Below, in pieces: positions 33,256 through 41,657 of a stretch of 64,000 bases of DNA (positions are counted from its first letter, which is position 1; every line of letters begins with the position of its first letter). A program made the translations under genes and the position numbers. A model generated the notes under the pieces. It was not told the DNA's origin. It was given only the letters and a program-made list of their open reading frames with translations, and made no database searches. The DNA is from Marmoricola sp. URHB0036 (GTDB lineage: Bacteria > Actinomycetota > Actinomycetes > Propionibacteriales > Nocardioidaceae), in contig NZ_AUEP01000011.1 of the NCBI RefSeq assembly GCF_000426045.1, positions 1 through 64,000 on the forward strand. The letters are read 5' to 3'.

Positions 33256-34869
33256 TCATGGCGTCAGGTCGGTGATGCCCGTCAACGCCTGCCAGCCGCG
33301 TTGCACCGCGGAGGAGCGGTCGTCGTGGTCGGGGTCGATGGTGTCGCACAGCTTGGTGGCGACCCGACCGGCGAAGAGGGGGGCCGCGAACGACGTGCCG
33401 CTCCACAGGGCGAAGGTGCCGGTGAAGTCGTCGGGGTCGATCGACTCGCGCACCCGTTGGTAGGCCTCCGTGCGGGCGGCCGGCTCGAGTCCGCCCTGGA
33501 ACTGGGGGAGCGTGCTCATCACCGAGGCGCCGGGCGCGTAGGCCCGGACCCAGGGGCCGGCGTTGCTGAACAGGGCATCGGTGCCGTTGGGGTTGAGGGC
33601 TCCGACCGAGACCACCGGCACGAGATCCTTGGTCGCGGGCACGCCCCCCTTGCCGTCGGCCCACGGCGCGAAGGCGGCCGGGAACATCGGTCGCGCGGTG
33701 GCGTCGTTGCCGGCCGAGCAGACGACGGACACACCGCACTCGCCGAGCAGCTTCAAGATGTCGTACATCGTCGGGTCGAAGAGGAGGTCCTCGGGCGTCT
33801 CGTGGTAGTACCCCATGGACAGGCTGAGCACGTCGATCGGGTGGCCGCCCTCCTCGCCGTCACGGTGGCGGCGGGCCACCTCGGCGATGTCGCCCAGCGC
33901 CTTGACCAGGTCGCTCTCGACGACCGGCCCGTCGGAGCCGACGATGCGCCAGGCCAGGATGTCGGCGTCGGGGCAGCCCTGGTGGATCAGGCCGGCGATG
34001 AAGGTTCCGTGGCCGGCGAGCGGGTCGATCCCGCCGTCGAGCGCGCCGACCTGGTCGAACCACTTCTCCGGGTCGGAGGCGTCGTCGACGTAGCCGATCG
34101 GCTGACCGTCGAGCGAGGGGCCGTGGGAGACCACCGGTGCCAGCCAGTCGTGCTTGCCGCACCCTGTGTCGAGCGTGGCCACGACCGGACGTCGACCGAC
34201 GATCTCGTCGTCGGTACGGCGCACGGGCCCGGGCCCGACGTACATCATCGGCTGGCGACCGCCGAAGCCGGGAGCGCCGTAGGAGCTGATCGCGGCCGAG
34301 TCCGCCACTCCGGACGCCGGACTGGGCGAGTGGAAGGGGCTGGGGGAGTGGAAGGGGCTCGGGGAATGGAACGGGTTGGAGTCGATCGAGCGGATCAGCA
34401 CCACGTGGTCGAGGCCGACGCGGCTCATCGCCTCGATGCCGAACCGGGCGCGCGCGTTCTGGAGCAGCACCCAGCCGTCGGGTGCCAGCGTGGCGGTCTC
34501 GTCCTTGACCGCGAGATCGAGGCGTACGACGCGCGGCACTGCCTCGCGCGGCGGCTCGGCGGCCTTGGCCTCGTCGTCGGTGTGGACCGTCGCCACCCAG
34601 CCGAGCGACTCGGCCACCTCCTGCAGCTGCTGGATCACCCGCGGGGTGTCCGGCGTCAGCGAGACGATCAGCCGCGGGCCGACGTACACCGTGCTGCGCG
34701 GGCGCACGTTCTTCACCGACAGGGCCGTCCCGGGGTCCAGCACGCGCCCGCTGACCTGGTCGAGCACCGGTCGAGGTGGCACGAACGGCTCGCGTTGCGC
34801 CGAGAGCGACGACTGACGCGACTCGGCCTGGTTGGGGCGTTCGGGGTGGGGCGTGGAGTTGGAGCTCAT
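33256..34869 (-). CDS. Cytosolic subtilisin-family (S8) serine protease
   Basis: 537 residues. Catalytic triad: Asp 234 (VATLDTGCG), His 287 (LAGHGTFIAG), Ser 493 (WSGTSFAAP), with oxyanion Asn 388 (CSAGND). There is no signal peptide or anchor, unlike secreted mycosins, so it should act in the cytosol. Residues 1-165 form an N-terminal domain of unknown fold; 167-184 is FHSPSP repeated three times, a likely flexible linker. It begins six bases after the 168-residue gene and ends eight bases before the CHAT gene; a proteolytic cascade with CHAT is inferred. Confidence 0.9.
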   Translation of the reverse strand: MSSNSTPHPERPNQAESRQSSLSAQREPFVPPRPVLDQVSGRVLDPGTALSVKNVRPRSTVYVGPRLIVSLTPDTPRVIQQLQEVAESLGWVATVHTDDEAKAAEPPREAVPRVVRLDLAVKDETATLAPDGWVLLQNARARFGIEAMSRVGLDHVVLIRSIDSNPFHSPSPFHSPSPFHSPSPASGVADSAAISSYGAPGFGGRQPMMYVGPGPVRRTDDEIVGRRPVVATLDTGCGKHDWLAPVVSHGPSLDGQPIGYVDDASDPEKWFDQVGALDGGIDPLAGHGTFIAGLIHQGCPDADILAWRIVGSDGPVVESDLVKALGDIAEVARRHRDGEEGGHPIDVLSLSMGYYHETPEDLLFDPTMYDILKLLGECGVSVVCSAGNDATARPMFPAAFAPWADGKGGVPATKDLVPVVSVGALNPNGTDALFSNAGPWVRAYAPGASVMSTLPQFQGGLEPAARTEAYQRVRESIDPDDFTGTFALWSGTSFAAPLFAGRVATKLCDTIDPDHDDRSSAVQRGWQALTGITDLTP

Positions 34870-34875
34870 GGGACC

Positions 34876-35382
34876 TCAGATCCAGAAGGGCGGGGTGACC
34901 CGTGGCTTGGAGCCGCGGGCCGGGTCGACGAAGGTGAGGCGGGAGAGGCCGGCGGCGACCGACGGGAACTCGAAACGACCGAACTCGTCGATCTCGCTCT
35001 CCAGCGGCTCGGCCTGTCCGTCGCCGCGCAGCTGCACGCTCAGCGGCTTCACGGGCACCACCCAGCCGTCGAGCCGGGTGCGGTCCTCGATCCGGGTGAA
35101 CCGCACATAGATGCGTACGTCGGGACCTTCGTACTCCAGCATCCAGGCGCCGGTGTCGGGGCCGTCTTCCGGAGCCGCATGACGTACGCCGGCCAGGGCG
35201 CCGTCGGTCTCGACCAGGGTCAGCAGCTCGAACTCGAGGTCCTCGGCAGCGATCGCCGCGAGTACGCCGTCGACGAGGTCGACCGGCGGCGGGTCGACCT
35301 GGGCCCAGACCTCGGCGATCGCAGTCAGCAGTGTCGTGTCGTCGGGGTGGACGGGGGGACCGGTGGGCTGTTCGTTGACCAT
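34876..35382 (-). CDS. Soluble protein between ECF sigma and protease genes
   Basis: 168 residues, ATG at 35382 overlapping the sigma-factor stop by one base (TGATG). An N-terminal helical part (TTLLTAIAEVWAQVDPPPVD, LVDGVLAAIAAEDLE) is followed by a beta-rich C-terminal half (WVVPVKPLSVQLRGDG, GRFEFPSVAAGLSRLTFVDP). No transmembrane segment and no zinc-binding anti-sigma HCC motif. Position directly after the ECF gene makes it a candidate sigma regulator or protease substrate; this is inference and no family was recognised with certainty. Confidence 0.7.
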   Translation of the reverse strand: MVNEQPTGPPVHPDDTTLLTAIAEVWAQVDPPPVDLVDGVLAAIAAEDLEFELLTLVETDGALAGVRHAAPEDGPDTGAWMLEYEGPDVRIYVRFTRIEDRTRLDGWVVPVKPLSVQLRGDGQAEPLESEIDEFGRFEFPSVAAGLSRLTFVDPARGSKPRVTPPFWI

Positions 35383-35963
35383 CAGAACCCTCCTGCCTGC
35401 GCCAGCTCGCGGCGCAGCTTGTCGAGACACCGACCCCGGGTGGGGCCGATGCTGCCCACCGGCATGCCGAGCTCGGTGGCGATCGCGGAGTAGTCGGGAC
35501 GGGCCTCGGCGGCCACGATGCGCAGCAGCCGCTGGCACCGCTCGGGCAGCTTGCCCAGGCACCCCCAGAGCCGGGCGTTGTCGTCGTCGAGGACGACCTG
35601 GCCCTCGGGTGCGGGCTCGTCGGGCAGGCGGCGGGCGATCGCTTCGTCATCGGTGGGCTGCTGGCGCCCGGACGCGCGCGACACGCGCCAGGCCTCGCGG
35701 CGGGCGGTCGTGGTCAGCCAGCCGGCGACGGCACGCGGCTCGGTGATCGAGTCACCGGATCGCACCAGTGTCAGCCAGGTCGTCTGGACGACGTCCTCGG
35801 CGGTGCTGGGATCCAGCCGGCTCGCGCGCACGACCTGCCACAGCATCGGGCTCAACAGCCTGACGAGGTCGTCGAGGGCGCCCTGCTCGCCGGCACGCCA
35901 CCGCTCGAAGAGACGCGCTGAGGCCTCCCACACCGACGGAGTCTCGGTGGGTAGTTCTGACAT
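35382..35963 (-). CDS. ECF-type RNA polymerase sigma factor
   Basis: 193 residues from the ATG at 35963 (GGAGG ten bases upstream); an in-frame GTG nine bases earlier is too close to that site. Sigma region 2 spans ~30-97 (TAEDVVQTTWLTLVRSGDSI, GWLTTTARREAWRVSR) and region 4 ~131-187 (KLPERCQRLLRIVAAE, YSAIATELGMPVGSIGPTRG). It leads a four-gene operon with the 168-residue protein, a subtilase and TPR-CHAT. A 16-bp perfect palindrome lies in its promoter region. It probably directs transcription of its own operon or of effector genes elsewhere. Confidence 0.9.
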   Translation of the reverse strand: MSELPTETPSVWEASARLFERWRAGEQGALDDLVRLLSPMLWQVVRASRLDPSTAEDVVQTTWLTLVRSGDSITEPRAVAGWLTTTARREAWRVSRASGRQQPTDDEAIARRLPDEPAPEGQVVLDDDNARLWGCLGKLPERCQRLLRIVAAEARPDYSAIATELGMPVGSIGPTRGRCLDKLRRELAQAGGF

Positions 35964-35984
35964 GGTCTGCACACCTCCCCATGA

Positions 35985-36000
35985 GCGGTCCCGGGACCGC
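35985..36000. promoter_or_regulatory. Perfect palindrome upstream of the sigma gene
   Basis: GCGGTCCCGGGACCGC, 16 bp with no spacer, centred ~29 bp before the ECF start codon. It could be an operator or a transcript hairpin next to the ribosome-binding site. Confidence 0.5.
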
Positions 36001-36021
36001 CTGATACATCCTGCCTTGGAA

Positions 36022-36042
36022 AGGTCTCACAGAGCGAGACCT
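36022..36042 (-). terminator. Terminator between crotonase and ECF operon
   Basis: On the minus strand AGGTCTC-7 nt-GAGACCT followed by TTCC lies nine bases after the crotonase stop, so the ECF operon is expected to have its own promoter. Confidence 0.6.
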
Positions 36043-36050
36043 GCTCCGGA

Positions 36051-36917
36051 TCAGTAGATCGGGGGGAGGTCGCTGGCCTTGCCGGTGAACTCGGGATCGC
36101 GCTTGTCCAGGAAGGCGGCCACGCCCTCCTTGCCGTCGCCGATGCTGGCGTGCCACATCGCGAGGCTGTCGGCGCGGTGCGCCTCGATCGGGTGGTCGAC
36201 CGAGCTGTTGCGGTAGAGCAGTCGCTTGGCCAGTCCGAGGGCGACCGGAGAGCGGCGTACGACGAACGAGCGGGCCAGCTCGACGGCCGCCGGGAGCAGC
36301 TCGTCGGGCTCGTGCACCGACCGCAGCAACCGACCCTCGAGCGCCTGCTCGGCTGTGAGGATCTCGGCCGAGTAGACCCACTCGAGTGCCTGCTGGAGGC
36401 CGACGAGGCGCGGCAGGAACCAGGTGGACGCGGCCTCCGGCACGATGCCGAGCCGGCCGAACACGAACCCGATGCGCGCCTTGGTCGACGCCATCCGGAT
36501 GTCCATCGCAAGGGTCATGGTGGCGCCGATGCCGACGGCCGGACCGTTGATGGCGGCGATCACCGGCTTGGGCAGCTCGTGGATGGCGAGCGTCACCTTG
36601 CCGCCGGTGTCGCGCACGCCGGACTGGTAGGGCTCCTCGGTCAGGTGGTCGCGGAGGTCCTCGGGCGTGGGATGCGCTTCCTCGTCGAGCCCGAAGACGT
36701 TGCCCTCCGCGGAGAGGTCCATGCCGGCGCAGAAAGCCCTACCGGCACCGGTCACGACGACCGCCTTGACGGCGTCGTCGGTGGCATCGGTACGGAAGAA
36801 TTGCTCGAGCTCCTGCGCCATCGTGACGGTGAACGAGTTGAGCGCGTCGGGCCGGTCGAGGGTCAGGGTCGCGACGCCCTCGTCGTCCAGGGTCGAGCTG
36901 ATCGTCTCGTAGGCCAT
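36051..36917 (-). CDS. Enoyl-CoA hydratase/isomerase (crotonase) family
   Basis: 288 residues. Crotonase blocks: LDRPDALNSFTVTM, oxyanion hole GAGRAFCAGMDLSAEG and AAINGPAVGIGATMTLAMD, and the region IGFVFGRLGIVPEAASTWFLPRLVG carrying the catalytic Glu of true hydratases (VPEAAS). It likely hydrates enoyl-CoA in fatty-acid oxidation. One base separates it from the LCP gene upstream on the same strand, so they share a transcript although their functions look unrelated. Confidence 0.85.
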   Translation of the reverse strand: MAYETISSTLDDEGVATLTLDRPDALNSFTVTMAQELEQFFRTDATDDAVKAVVVTGAGRAFCAGMDLSAEGNVFGLDEEAHPTPEDLRDHLTEEPYQSGVRDTGGKVTLAIHELPKPVIAAINGPAVGIGATMTLAMDIRMASTKARIGFVFGRLGIVPEAASTWFLPRLVGLQQALEWVYSAEILTAEQALEGRLLRSVHEPDELLPAAVELARSFVVRRSPVALGLAKRLLYRNSSVDHPIEAHRADSLAMWHASIGDGKEGVAAFLDKRDPEFTGKASDLPPIY

Positions 36918-36918
36918 C

Positions 36919-38160
36919 TCAGTTGTTGACTCCCGGCAGACCGGTCGGCGTGCACAGCCGCTTCGGGATGTCGCCGGTGCTGTCGGTCTTGATGTACTTG
37001 ATCAGTGCCAGGGCGCGCTGCTTGTCCCAGTGGATCGCCTGGTCGGCGATCGGCATCGCGCAGGTCAGCCCGTTCTTGCCGTTGACCCGGGTCATCGCCA
37101 GCCCGAACTTGGCCAGTGCGATGGGGCCGGTGCCCTTGCTGATCACCAGCGAGGACGTGGCGGCGTCGTTGACCCGGAAGTAGCGCACCGGATTGATGAA
37201 GGTCCACGGCGACTTCACCTCTGAACCGATCGCGCTGACCACCTCGCGCTGGTGGCGGGCCCGGTCGATGTCGCCGTACCTGCTGACGTGGCGGGACCGC
37301 GAGTAGCCCAGGGCCGTGACGCCGTCCACCTCCTGGCACCCCTTCTTGATGTTCAGGTTGGCCCGGCGGTCCTTCATCCGCTGCGTCGGGCAGATGGTGA
37401 TGCCGCCGACGGCGTCGACCGAGTTCACGAAGCCGCCGAAGCCGATCTCGACGTAGTGGTCGACCCGGATGCCGGTGTTCTGCTCGATGGTCTTGACGAG
37501 CAGCTTCGGTCCGCCGTACGCGAAGGCGGCGTTGATCTTGGTGGTGCCGTGACCGGGGATGTCGACAAGGGAGTCGCGGGGGATGGAGAGCAGCATGCTG
37601 GGGCCGCTGCCGGTGTGGAGCAGCATGATCGTGTCGGTGCGCTGCCCGACGTCGCCGACGCCGCCGGCGCCGAGCCGCCGCTTCTCCTTCTTGGACAGTC
37701 CCTTGCGGCTGTCGGAGCCGACGAGCAGGTACGTCGTGCCGGGCTGCGAGGCCGGTCTGGCCCCAGCGGGGTCGGCGTCGACCTTCTCGATCTTGCTCCA
37801 GGCCCACAGGGGTACGGCGATGAGGAACACGATCCATGCGACCAGGAGCAGCAGCAGGATCTTGCCGATCGGCCACCGGCGCCGCTGCTTCTTCTCCTGG
37901 GCCGGCGGCTGCACGGGTTGGGCCGGCTGCACCGGTCGTCGTCCGGGTGGGCCGTCCCCGCCGCGTGAGGCCGAGGTGGGCTCCGGACGATCCATCTTCG
38001 GCAGCATCCTGGTGGGTTCGGGGTCATCCGATCCGGTCGGGGCTGCGGGCGACGAAGGCGTGCCCGTGGACGGCGACTGCTGGCCCCCGTAGAGCCATCC
38101 GTAGTCGGGGCCGTCGTCCGGTGGGGTGCCGGGGCCGCCACTTCTCCCGCTGTCAGGCAT
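36919..38160 (-). CDS. LytR-CpsA-Psr (LCP) family wall-polymer ligase
   Basis: 413 residues from ATG 38160, which has no clear ribosome-binding site; TAGCGT eight bases before it suggests a leaderless mRNA. A Pro-rich cytoplasmic region with a YGWLYGG motif (1-~95), one TM helix (KILLLLLVAWIVFLIAVPLW) and the LCP domain: RTDTIMLLHT, LLSIPRDSLVDIPG, INAAFAYGGP, DHYVEIGFGGFVNSVDAVGGI. LCP enzymes transfer polyprenyl-linked glycans to peptidoglycan. A cluster for galactan synthesis lies just to the right, so galactan is a plausible substrate. Confidence 0.9.
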   Translation of the reverse strand: MPDSGRSGGPGTPPDDGPDYGWLYGGQQSPSTGTPSSPAAPTGSDDPEPTRMLPKMDRPEPTSASRGGDGPPGRRPVQPAQPVQPPAQEKKQRRRWPIGKILLLLLVAWIVFLIAVPLWAWSKIEKVDADPAGARPASQPGTTYLLVGSDSRKGLSKKEKRRLGAGGVGDVGQRTDTIMLLHTGSGPSMLLSIPRDSLVDIPGHGTTKINAAFAYGGPKLLVKTIEQNTGIRVDHYVEIGFGGFVNSVDAVGGITICPTQRMKDRRANLNIKKGCQEVDGVTALGYSRSRHVSRYGDIDRARHQREVVSAIGSEVKSPWTFINPVRYFRVNDAATSSLVISKGTGPIALAKFGLAMTRVNGKNGLTCAMPIADQAIHWDKQRALALIKYIKTDSTGDIPKRLCTPTGLPGVNN

Positions 38161-38276
38161 GGCGCAGACGCTACCGTGCGGCCCCTCCGTCGGCGCGCCG
38201 CCACCGATGGGGCCCATGTGACTGGTGATACTGGGCGGCACCGACCGGCCCGCCTCGACCCGAGAGGTCCTTCCCC

Positions 38277-39737
38277 ATGCCGCCAGTCCTGACTGCCGAC
38301 CCACGCTCGTCCAGTGCGGGGGCTATCAGTGGTCGCTCCACCAGCGGCGTGCAGTTCCGTCGGGCCGTCGTACTCATGCTGATGACGCTGGTGCTCCCGG
38401 GCTCGGCCCAGCTGGCAGCCGGTCGCAAGCAGGTCGGCCGGATCGCGCTGCGCATCTGGTTCGGGTTGATCACCACCTGCGTGCTGCTGTTCGGGCTCGG
38501 GCTGCTGTCCAGCTCGTTCGTGTTCTGGCTGCTGAGCAACACCTTCGTGCTCGGCCTGGTCCGGATCGTGCTGATCGTGATGGCGATCGGGTGGGCCTTC
38601 CTGTTCATCGACGCCTGGCGGCTCGGCGATCCGCTGGCGCTGCGCCAGAAGCAGCGCCTCGCGATGGTCGGCATCAACGGGGTGCTGTGCTTCAGCGTCG
38701 CCGGCACGCTGCTCTTCGCCTCCCACGTCGTGGGCGTGCAGAAGGACTTCCTCAGCGCGATGTTCACCAACGGCCACGTCAGCAGCGCCGTCGACGGCCG
38801 CTACAACGTGCTGCTGCTGGGCGGCGACTCCGGGGCGGACCGCTGGGGCCTGCGCCCCGACAGCCTCTCGGTCGCCAGCATCGACGAGGACACCGGCCAG
38901 ACGGTGCTCTTCGGCCTGCCCCGCAACATGCTGAACTTCCCGTTCCCCAAGGCCTCGATCATGGCCGAGCAGTTCCCCAACGGCTACGACTGCGGCTCGC
39001 AGTGCGAGCTGAACTCGCTGGCGACCTGGGCCGCCGACCACAAGAGCCTGTTCAAGGGCTATGCCAACCCCGGGGTCGAGGCCACCAAGGAGGCCGTCGA
39101 GGGGATCACCGGGCTGAAGATCAACTACTACGCGATGGTGAACCTCCAAGGCTTCCAGAAGCTGGTCAACGCCGTCGGCGGTGTCACCCTCAACGTGCGC
39201 GACCGGATCCCGATCGGCGGCATCGGCGCCCCGATCTCGGGCTACATCGAGCCCGGCAAGCGCAAGCTCAACGGCTTCGAGACGCTCTGGTTCGCGCGCT
39301 CGCGCGTGGCCGCCGACGACTACTCGCGGATGGCGCGCCAGAAGTGCGTGATGAACGCGATGCTCACCCAGCTGAGCCCCACGACCGTCGTGCTGAAGTT
39401 CGAGAAGATCGCCAAGGCCAGCGAGGCGCTGATCACCACCGACCTGCCCAAGAGCGAGGTCGACAACTTCATGCAGCTGGCCCTCAAGGCCCGCAGCAAG
39501 CCGATCCGCACCGTCTCCTTCGTGCCGCCGATGATCTCCACCGGCCACCCCGACATCGACCTGATCCACAGCTCGGTGCAGAAGGCGATCGACCGCGCCG
39601 AGGGCAAGAAGTCGAAGAAGAAGACCTCGACCCCGTCGAGGACCAGCCAGCCCACCGGCACCACCGGCGGCTCGATCGGCAACCTCAAGCAGGGGTACGC
39701 CGCCAACCAGTCCTCCGACCTGTCCTCCGTCTGCTGA
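38277..39737 (+). CDS. Second LCP-family protein with three TM helices
   Basis: 486 residues, divergent from the other LCP gene over 116 bp with a GATACT -10-like box at 38227-38232. Three hydrophobic helices (~30-150) precede the LCP domain: YNVLLLGGDSGADRWGLRPD, VLFGLPRNMLNFPFP, NYYAMVNLQGFQKLVNAVGG, LWFARSRVAADDYSRMARQK. The Arg residues of the LCP active site are present. A CDCGSQCELNS-like loop (DCGSQC) may hold a disulfide and a Lys/Ser/Thr-rich tail ends in Cys. It is a probable polymer-to-peptidoglycan ligase. Confidence 0.9.
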   Translation: MPPVLTADPRSSSAGAISGRSTSGVQFRRAVVLMLMTLVLPGSAQLAAGRKQVGRIALRIWFGLITTCVLLFGLGLLSSSFVFWLLSNTFVLGLVRIVLIVMAIGWAFLFIDAWRLGDPLALRQKQRLAMVGINGVLCFSVAGTLLFASHVVGVQKDFLSAMFTNGHVSSAVDGRYNVLLLGGDSGADRWGLRPDSLSVASIDEDTGQTVLFGLPRNMLNFPFPKASIMAEQFPNGYDCGSQCELNSLATWAADHKSLFKGYANPGVEATKEAVEGITGLKINYYAMVNLQGFQKLVNAVGGVTLNVRDRIPIGGIGAPISGYIEPGKRKLNGFETLWFARSRVAADDYSRMARQKCVMNAMLTQLSPTTVVLKFEKIAKASEALITTDLPKSEVDNFMQLALKARSKPIRTVSFVPPMISTGHPDIDLIHSSVQKAIDRAEGKKSKKKTSTPSRTSQPTGTTGGSIGNLKQGYAANQSSDLSSVC

Positions 39738-39742
39738 AAACC

Positions 39743-39832
39743 AGGTGGTCGAGCAGCCTTGCGTTGAGCAGCGAGCGCCAGCGAGCGGTCAGTCGAAACG
39801 GGCGGAGCGAGTGATCGGTCGAGACCACACAC
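39743..39832. repeat. REP-like palindromic intergenic element
   Basis: GTGGTC (39745-39750) pairs with GACCAC (39823-39828) around GAGCAGCGAGCGCCAGCGAG-type sequence and GTCGAAAC. It has the look of the GGTGGTCGAG...CGAGACCACC repeats scattered in actinobacterial genomes; only one clear copy is seen here. Confidence 0.45.
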
Positions 39833-39869
39833 CGCAAGCCGCACGCTGACCGGACGTTAGGGTTCCCAC

Positions 39870-41657
39870 GTGCCCGAGACCAGCGAGCGATCGACCCGTG
39901 TGGTCGCGGTGGTGGTCACCTGGAACCGGCGTGAGCTGCTCGGCGAGGCATTGACGGCCCTGGGCGTCCAGACACACCCGCTCGAGCAGGTCGTGGTGGT
40001 CGACAACGCCTCCGACGACGGCACCGAGGAGCTGCTGTCGAGCCGCGCCGACCTCGACGTCGTACGCCTGGCGACGAACACCGGGGGCGCCGGCGGGTTC
40101 GCGGTGGGCATCGCGCGGGCGCTCACCCACGAGCCCGACCTCGTCTGGCTGCTCGACGACGACACCATCCCGACGCCGGACGCGGCGCGGGAGCTGGTCC
40201 GCGTCTGGGAGGAGTACGACGACCCGGCGGGCCGGCCGCCCGTCGTACTCGCCAGCAAGGTGGTGTGGACCGACGGTCGCGACCACCCCATGAACACACC
40301 GCGCCAGAAGCCCGGAGCCAGCCGCCACGAGATCGACTCGGCCGCCCGGCTGGACGCGATCCCGATCCGGTCGGCCTCGTTCGTCTCGATCATGTGTGAC
40401 GCCGACGTGGTGCGTGAGCGCGGGCTGCCCATCGCCGACTACTTCCTGTGGAACGACGACTTCGAGTACTCCACCCGGCTGATCCGCGACCGGGTGGGGG
40501 TCTACGTCCCCACCAGCGTGGTGCTGCACAAGACCAGGACCTTCGGCTCCACGGACGCCGACCCGGGGGAGCGGTTCTTCTTCGAGGTGCGCAACAAGGT
40601 CTGGCTGTTCACCCGCTCGCGCGGGCTCAGGCCGGGGGAGAAGGCGGTCTACGGCGCCTCGACCCTGCGCCGCTGGGCGCGGACCTTCGCACGGTCGAAG
40701 GACCGCCGCACGCTGCGCTCGGCGCTGCGCCGCGGGCTCGGCGCCGGGCTGCGCAGCGGACCGAGGCCCAACGAGGTCGTGCTTGCGCCTTCGGTGGTCG
40801 ACGCTCACCAGCTGCCGCCGGGCCAGCCGTTCGCCCTGCTGATCAGCACCTACGCCCGCGACAGTCCCCAGTTCCTGCGCCAGGCGTTCCACTCGACGGT
40901 GCACGACCAGACCCGTCGGCCGGCGCAGGTCGTGCTCGTCCAGGACGGGCCGGTGCCCGACACCCTGGCCGAGGAGATCGCACGGCTGAAGCAGGAGAGC
41001 CCCGTCCACGTGGACGTGGTCGAGATGCCGGTCAACCTCGGCCTCGGTCCGGCCCTCGACGCCGGGCTGCGCGCCTCCGAGCACGAGATCGTCGCGCGGA
41101 TGGACGCCGACGACGTGAGCGTCCCCGAGCGGTTCGAGAAGCAGCTGCCGCTGATCGAGGCCGGGGCGGACATCGTCGGCTCGGGGCTCTGGGAGTTCGG
41201 CTCCTCGATCGAGGACGTCGTCGGTCGTCGTACGCCGCCGACGGACCCGGACGAGATCCGCCGCGTCATCCGCTTCCGCGACCCGTTCAACCACCCGACC
41301 GTGGTCTACCGGCGCAGCGCCGTCCAGGCCGCCGGGGGGTACGCCGACATGGCCCTGATGGAGGACTACCTGCTGTTCACCCGGATGGTCGCGGGGGGTG
41401 CCGTGCCGGCCAACCTGGCCGAGCCGCTCGTCCACTATCGGGTCGGCGATGGTGCCTACGCGCGCCGCGGCGGACGGCAGCTGCTCCGGTCGGAGCTGGC
41501 CCTGCAACGCCGCTTCCGCGAGCTCGGCCTGACCACCCGCTCGCAGTACGCCCGCAACGTGGCGGTCCGGGGCGGCTACCGGCTCGTTCCTGAGAGTGTG
41601 AGAAAGGTCGCGTACCGCCGCTTGTTGGCGAACCGTTCCGGCGGCACCCACGGCTGA
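39870..41657 (+). CDS. Two-domain glycosyltransferase, GlfT1-like plus second GT2
   Basis: 595 residues, GTG start at 39870 with a TAGGGT box 8 bases before it, so possibly leaderless. Domain 1 (~10-300) is GlfT1-like: VVVTWNRRELLGEALTAL, VVVDNASDDGTEELL, TNTGGAGGFAVG, metal site LLDDDT (96-98), and WNDDFEYSTRL. Domain 2 (~320-595) is another GT2 fold: LLISTYARDSPQFLRQAF, VQDGPVPDTL, MDADDVSVPERFEKQ (D412/D414) and MEDYLLFTRM. GlfT1 starts galactan on the lipid linker; the second domain may add another sugar. Mycobacterial GlfT1 is not fused this way. Confidence 0.85.
   Translation: MPETSERSTRVVAVVVTWNRRELLGEALTALGVQTHPLEQVVVVDNASDDGTEELLSSRADLDVVRLATNTGGAGGFAVGIARALTHEPDLVWLLDDDTIPTPDAARELVRVWEEYDDPAGRPPVVLASKVVWTDGRDHPMNTPRQKPGASRHEIDSAARLDAIPIRSASFVSIMCDADVVRERGLPIADYFLWNDDFEYSTRLIRDRVGVYVPTSVVLHKTRTFGSTDADPGERFFFEVRNKVWLFTRSRGLRPGEKAVYGASTLRRWARTFARSKDRRTLRSALRRGLGAGLRSGPRPNEVVLAPSVVDAHQLPPGQPFALLISTYARDSPQFLRQAFHSTVHDQTRRPAQVVLVQDGPVPDTLAEEIARLKQESPVHVDVVEMPVNLGLGPALDAGLRASEHEIVARMDADDVSVPERFEKQLPLIEAGADIVGSGLWEFGSSIEDVVGRRTPPTDPDEIRRVIRFRDPFNHPTVVYRRSAVQAAGGYADMALMEDYLLFTRMVAGGAVPANLAEPLVHYRVGDGAYARRGGRQLLRSELALQRRFRELGLTTRSQYARNVAVRGGYRLVPESVRKVAYRRLLANRSGGTHG

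Noticed and set aside
37425-39569. 714-codon open frame on the minus strand
   Set aside because: Antisense of the second LCP gene and out of frame with the first; no domain.
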